Positions 5,469 through 7,635 of a stretch of 7,635 bases of DNA are shown here, piece after piece. The notes beneath the pieces are model-generated. The model was not told the DNA's origin and ran no database searches. It worked only from the letters and a program-made list of their open reading frames with translations. Source of the DNA: JBMNTU01 sp050945895 (lineage in GTDB: Bacteria > Bacillota > Clostridia > Christensenellales > Christensenellaceae); assembly GCA_050945895.1 (NCBI GenBank), contig JBMNTU010000100.1, positions 1 to 7,635 on the forward strand. The letters run 5' to 3'. How positions within the stretch are numbered: the stretch's first letter is position 1; each line of letters opens with the position of its first letter. The translations under genes were made by a program, and so were the position numbers.

Positions 5469-6215
5469 ATGAAAACGAGCGATGTAGCAAAGCTTGCCGG
5501 TGTCAGTGTGCGCACACTGCACCATTACGACCAGATTGGGCTGCTGTGTCCGCGGCGCAACGCCCAAAACGGCTATCGTGAGTATACCCAAGAGGATATT
5601 GCCGCGCTGCAGCAGATTTTGTTTTTCCGGGAATGCGGCATACCTCTGGAAAGGATTGCCGAACTGCTGGGCAGCTCGGATTTTGACCGCACAAAGGCAT
5701 TCGAGCTACAGAAAAAAGCGTTGTTGTTCGAAAAAAAGCGGATTGATACAATGCTCGAAACGCTAGAGGCCTCCATAAAAGAACTGAAAGGAGAAATTAC
5801 GATGAATATGCAGGAAAAATTCAACGGTTTCCACTTTGGGCAAAACCCCTACGAAGAAGAAGCGCGTCGGCTGTTTGGGAACAGCGCCATAAATGCAAGC
5901 AACGCACACATTGCGGCATTGGGGCAGTCTGGACAGCAAAAGCTGGAACAAAGTTTCGATGCGCTTTTCAAAAAGCTGGCCCTGCTGGCCGAGGCTGACC
6001 CCAAAGGAAAGGAGGCGCAGCAAGCAATGGCGGAAATGTACCGTTATTTCAATACAAACTTTGGCGTACAATATACGCCGGAGGCTTTTGCAGGCCTGGG
6101 CCGCATGTATGTAGAGGATGAACGCTTCACACAAAATATCGACCGTTACGCGGAAGGACTAAGCGTTTTTCTGAAAGAGGCAATGGGATACTTTGCCGAA
6201 AATGTTCAAGAATAG
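5469..6215 (+). CDS. MerR-family regulator with C-terminal TipAS drug-binding domain
   Basis: A 248-aa protein. Residues 1-70 are the MerR winged helix-turn-helix (SDVAKLAGVSVRTLHHYDQIGLL, then NGYREYTQEDI). Residues 75-108 form the dimerising coiled coil. About 114-246 match the TipAS domain, shown by FNGFHFGQNPYEEEARRLFG and the C-terminal GLGRMYVEDERFTQNID. In this family the C-terminal domain captures antibiotics or other multi-ring compounds, and the dimer then untwists a 19-bp-spaced promoter. The gene's own promoter has exactly that design. The TipAS part contains no cysteine, so it could not make the covalent thiopeptide adduct of Streptomyces TipA. The start has TAGGAGG 8 nt upstream. 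A second RBS and ATG at the domain boundary may yield the ligand-binding domain alone. No efflux gene directly follows, so its regulon beyond itself is unknown. Confidence 0.93.
   Translation: MKTSDVAKLAGVSVRTLHHYDQIGLLCPRRNAQNGYREYTQEDIAALQQILFFRECGIPLERIAELLGSSDFDRTKAFELQKKALLFEKKRIDTMLETLEASIKELKGEITMNMQEKFNGFHFGQNPYEEEARRLFGNSAINASNAHIAALGQSGQQKLEQSFDALFKKLALLAEADPKGKEAQQAMAEMYRYFNTNFGVQYTPEAFAGLGRMYVEDERFTQNIDRYAEGLSVFLKEAMGYFAENVQE
5787..5793 (+). promoter_or_regulatory. Internal ribosome binding site inside the MerR gene
   Basis: AAAGGAG lies in frame-coding sequence 8 nt before the ATG at 5802, which is codon 112, exactly at the junction between the coiled coil and the TipAS domain. 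The match to the anti-Shine-Dalgarno and the spacing are as good as those of real starts in this window. Confidence 0.6.
5802..6215 (+). CDS. Putative stand-alone TipAS-domain product from an internal start
   Basis: Initiation at Met112 of the MerR gene would give a 137-aa protein that is the ligand-binding domain without the DNA-binding part. In Streptomyces lividans, tipA is known to make both a full-length TipAL and a short TipAS from an internal in-frame start near codon 110, and the short form sequesters the drug. The placement here is nearly identical. That both forms are made in this organism is inference; the AAAGGAG and the start position are directly visible. Confidence 0.5.
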   Translation: MNMQEKFNGFHFGQNPYEEEARRLFGNSAINASNAHIAALGQSGQQKLEQSFDALFKKLALLAEADPKGKEAQQAMAEMYRYFNTNFGVQYTPEAFAGLGRMYVEDERFTQNIDRYAEGLSVFLKEAMGYFAENVQE

Positions 6216-6243
6216 TGCCGGGCATTGGCCGGGCCTACCCGAT

Positions 6244-6282
6244 AAGCGGCAGTTTGCATCAGCTATATACTGCCGCTTTTTA
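6244..6282 (+). terminator. Rho-independent terminator of the MerR gene
   Basis: AAGCGGCAGT (6244-6253) and ACTGCCGCTT (6269-6278) form a perfect 10-bp stem with a 15-nt loop, followed by a T-run (TTTTTA). It sits about 30 bp past the MerR stop. Confidence 0.8.
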
Positions 6283-6456
6283 TAATTTACGGGTACCGGG
6301 TGGTGACGCTTGCCTTAACTGCTGCAGGGGCTTAATATCAGTAGCAAAGCGCTAAATTGCGCGGCAATTTCCCCGCTCATAGATGGATATAAGGGATTGC
6401 AATAAATACACAGTATGTGCCGGAAAAACATATTTTTTTAAATAAACAAAAAGTTA

Positions 6457-6485
6457 TTGACAAATAAGTCGGGACATAGTATCAT
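6457..6485 (+). promoter_or_regulatory. Sigma-A promoter of the IclR gene
   Basis: A perfect TTGACA (6457-6462), 17-bp spacer and TATCAT (6480-6485, five of six consensus bases). Transcription should start near 6492, inside the inverted repeat, leaving a leader of about 39 nt. Confidence 0.8.
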
Positions 6486-6517
6486 TCGGTATATAGAACG
6501 ACGTACATAATACCGAA
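6485..6517. repeat. Perfect inverted repeat over the IclR start site, probable operator
   Basis: TTCGGTAT (6485-6492) and ATACCGAA (6510-6517) are perfect 8-bp inverted arms separated by 17 bp. The left arm touches the -10 box and covers the predicted start site; the right arm lies just before the RBS. IclR-family proteins commonly bind palindromes in their own promoters, so autorepression is likely. As RNA, the arms could also form a hairpin in the leader. Confidence 0.55.
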
Positions 6518-6530
6518 CGGTGGAAGTGCT

Positions 6531-7298
6531 GTGAATAAATCAGTTTATCGTGCAACAAAAATTCTAGAGCATGTAGCTTTTTCTAAAGAACCACAGTCGC
6601 TGGCAGATATTTGCAATACATCGGATTTGCCCAAAAGCTCAGCGAGTGATGTTATTAAGACATTGATCGATTGTGACTATTTGCGCAGTGCCGATGGAAA
6701 CGCAAAAACCTATGAGTTGAGTTGGAAGCTTTTTAATATTGGCACCACGCTTTTGGGAAAGACAAATCTCTACAAAACGGCAAAGCATCACCTTGTAAAA
6801 CTCCTGGAAGAAACGCAACAAACAATATATTTGGCAATAGAAGATAAAGGCAATATTCTATATGTTGATAAGGCGGAGTTAAATGCTGCCTACAAAATGA
6901 CATGTGATGTTGGCGACAGAAATAAAATGCATTGTACCGGGCTTGGAAAGGCATTGCTTGCTGCATACACAAAAGATAGGGTTGCCGAAATTGTAAAAGA
7001 ACACGGCCTGCTAGAAATGACAGAAAACACCATTACAACTCCGGATGCCCTGGAGAAAGAACTTGAGATAAGCAGAACGCGGGGTTTTGCGCTCGATCTT
7101 GCAGAATCTGATGATGAGCTGGTTTGCGTAGCAGTACCCGTTTATGACAGAACGAATTTACCTGTAGCTGCCATTAGTATTTCCTCTTTGAAATACAAGG
7201 TAGATGATGAGAAAATACAGGAATTTTCTCGAAAAATCACAAAAACCGCGTTGGCTATATCCGCCGACCTGGGTTATTCAAAAGACCATCTTTATTAG
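6531..7298 (+). CDS. IclR-family transcriptional regulator
   Basis: The 255-aa protein is of normal IclR length. Residues 1-75 are the N-terminal winged helix-turn-helix (SVYRATKILEHV, then PQSLADICNTSDLPKSSASDVIKTL). The C-terminal effector domain (about 80-250) shows the family motifs CTGLGKALLA (135-144), TRGFALD, a conserved acidic stretch (AESDDELVCVAVPV) and VAAISISS. Such regulators bind small carboxylates or sugar-acid breakdown products and control catabolic operons. The start is GTG, preceded by GGTGG/GGAAG, a weak RBS; no better in-frame start is seen. The last five codons and downstream DNA are repeated 140 bp further on. Base use looks more AT-rich than the other large genes, a possible sign of separate acquisition. 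The operon it would control is not in the window. Confidence 0.92.
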   Translation: MNKSVYRATKILEHVAFSKEPQSLADICNTSDLPKSSASDVIKTLIDCDYLRSADGNAKTYELSWKLFNIGTTLLGKTNLYKTAKHHLVKLLEETQQTIYLAIEDKGNILYVDKAELNAAYKMTCDVGDRNKMHCTGLGKALLAAYTKDRVAEIVKEHGLLEMTENTITTPDALEKELEISRTRGFALDLAESDDELVCVAVPVYDRTNLPVAAISISSLKYKVDDEKIQEFSRKITKTALAISADLGYSKDHLY

Positions 7299-7333
7299 AA
7301 ATAATTTAATATATGTAATTAACGGAATATAAA
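7282..7333 (+). repeat. Direct repeat copy 1: 3' end of the IclR gene and flank
   Basis: Begins with AAGACCATCTTTATTA in the last IclR codons, continues past the stop through AATATATGTAA, and matches the copy at 7422 at a steady 140-bp (then 139-bp) offset. The first 37 bp match with one indel and two mismatches; similarity then weakens, returning at GAATATAAA (7325-7333). Confidence 0.8.
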
Positions 7334-7345
7334 AGGGGGGATGTC

Positions 7346-7385
7346 ATACTTTTTATAAAATAAAAGTATTTGTCATAATACTTTT
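7346..7385 (+). repeat. Three alternating 8-nt inverted arms
   Basis: ATACTTTT (7346-7353), AAAAGTAT (7362-7369) and ATACTTTT (7378-7385) are each spaced by exactly 8 nt. The middle arm can pair with either neighbour, giving two mutually exclusive hairpins. TGTCATA precedes both outer arms (7342, 7371), so a short duplication probably created the set. Confidence 0.6.
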
Positions 7386-7421
7386 GAATATCTCAACTGT
7401 CTGAATAACAAAATCCTTAGC

Positions 7422-7472
7422 AAGACCATCTTTATTAAAATAATACAATATATGTAAGCATGTGAACATAAA
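7422..7472 (+). repeat. Direct repeat copy 2 of the IclR gene end
   Basis: Matches copy 1 (7282-7333). It also spells Asp-His-Leu-Tyr-stop in one frame, but that frame has a stop two codons upstream, so no gene is left. The match begins abruptly at AAGACC. Confidence 0.8.
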
Positions 7473-7473
7473 G

Positions 7474-7494
7474 GAAAGTATTAATAATGCTTTC
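7474..7494 (+). other. Small A/T-rich hairpin
   Basis: GAAAGTATT (7474-7482) and AATGCTTTC (7486-7494) pair over 9 bp with one G-T pair and a 3-nt loop. No T-tract follows at once; the nearest is at 7511-7517. Confidence 0.4.
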
Positions 7495-7528
7495 AGGTAT
7501 TTCGGTTACCTTTTTTTATAGAAAAGGG

Positions 7529-7635
7529 TGTGTTTGTCAACTGAAAAGTACAGCGTTTGGTCACGAAAATATACAGCACCCTCAATCACCGAAGTTAATT
7601 AAGAATTCCGTTGTGGAAGGGGGCACCGTCCCCCT
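7529..7635. mobile_element. Possible end of an IS21-like insertion sequence, cut by the window edge
   Basis: From TGTGTTTGTCAACTG the sequence shows two similar elements, GAAAAGTACAGC (7543-7554) and GAAAATATACAGC (7565-7577), 22 bp apart. IS21-family elements begin with TG and carry several such short repeats in their ends, and the wording here resembles Clostridial examples I recall. The istA gene would lie beyond the edge. No transposase sequence is visible, so the call is tentative. Confidence 0.35.
7618..7635. repeat. Perfect G/C hairpin at the window edge
   Basis: AGGGGG (7618-7623) and CCCCCT (7630-7635) pair completely around CACCGT. The stem may continue past the edge, since GGA lies before the left arm. 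It may be part of the mobile element or a dispersed repeat. Confidence 0.5.

Larger units (their letters stand above)
6216..6530. other. Intergenic region between the MerR and IclR genes
   Basis: This 315-bp stretch contains the MerR terminator at its left and the IclR promoter and inverted repeat at its right. Between about 6283 and 6456 I see no coding frame with an RBS and no RNA gene. It changes from GC-mixed to strongly AT-rich after about 6395, coinciding with the lower-GC IclR gene. Confidence 0.6.
7299..7635. other. AT-rich, gene-free right end with repeats and a possible mobile-element junction
   Basis: No coding frame with start, RBS and protein-like sequence is visible in these 337 bp. 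It holds the second copy of the IclR-tail repeat, alternating inverted repeats, small hairpins, two GAAAA-TACAGC-like repeats and a terminal G/C hairpin. No promoter or terminator for the IclR gene stands out clearly, although one of the hairpins (7346-7369) could end its transcript. Confidence 0.6.

Noticed and set aside
6283..6456. Small gene or structured RNA between MerR and IclR genes
   Set aside because: No start with an RBS, no protein-like frame and no strong conserved-looking fold could be found.
7282..7472. CRISPR array or tandem repeat locus
   Set aside because: Only two diverged copies exist, with no regular spacers and no cas genes; it is better explained as a duplication.

Overview
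The window looks like a chromosomal segment from a Gram-positive member of the Firmicutes, most likely an anaerobic Clostridia-type bacterium; no species can be named. The basis is strong AGGAG-type ribosome binding sites, sigma-A style promoters, stem-loop plus T-tract terminators, moderate and uneven GC content, and a gene set (AraC-MATE pair, MerR-TipAS regulator, IclR regulator, cysteine synthase clade with GGSIKTRT and TSGNQG motifs) typical of that group.

Layout. Positions 1-235 hold a minus-strand promoter and RBS for a gene running off the left edge, a GC-rich hairpin, and the terminator of the next gene. A secreted lipoprotein with an acidic Pro/Ala/Ser-rich tail (236-967, minus) and an AraC-family regulator (1125-2051, minus) follow. 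The AraC gene is divergent from a MATE-family multidrug exporter (2172-3593, plus). The 120-bp gap between them holds an excellent minus-strand promoter whose -10 lies in a perfect 10-bp palindrome, so one A/T-rich core could fire in both directions. A bidirectional terminator (3704-3731) separates the exporter from two small minus-strand genes of unknown function (3742-3972 and 4075-4305). These are divergent from a cysteine synthase-like PLP enzyme (start re-assigned to 4452, end 5378) with its own promoter and terminator.

Next is an autoregulated-looking MerR/TipAS-type regulator (5469-6215). Its promoter has the 19-bp spacer and central dyad of MerR-controlled promoters. An internal Shine-Dalgarno and ATG at the domain junction could also produce the C-terminal ligand-binding domain alone, as known for Streptomyces TipAL/TipAS. 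A 315-bp intergenic stretch carries its terminator and the promoter and operator-like inverted repeat of an IclR-family regulator (6531-7298). The right end (7299-7635) has no gene I can support. It holds a decayed direct repeat of the 3' end of the IclR gene 140 bp downstream, alternating 8-nt inverted repeats, a possible IS21-like transposon end and a perfect G/C hairpin at the window edge, suggesting a rearranged junction with a mobile element.

The window is rich in regulators (AraC, MerR, IclR), and the exporter and TipAS-type regulator suggest responses to toxic compounds. I see no multi-gene defence system, CRISPR array, tRNA or rRNA. The most notable signals are the putative dual-product TipA-like gene, the palindromic divergent promoter and the rearranged right end.
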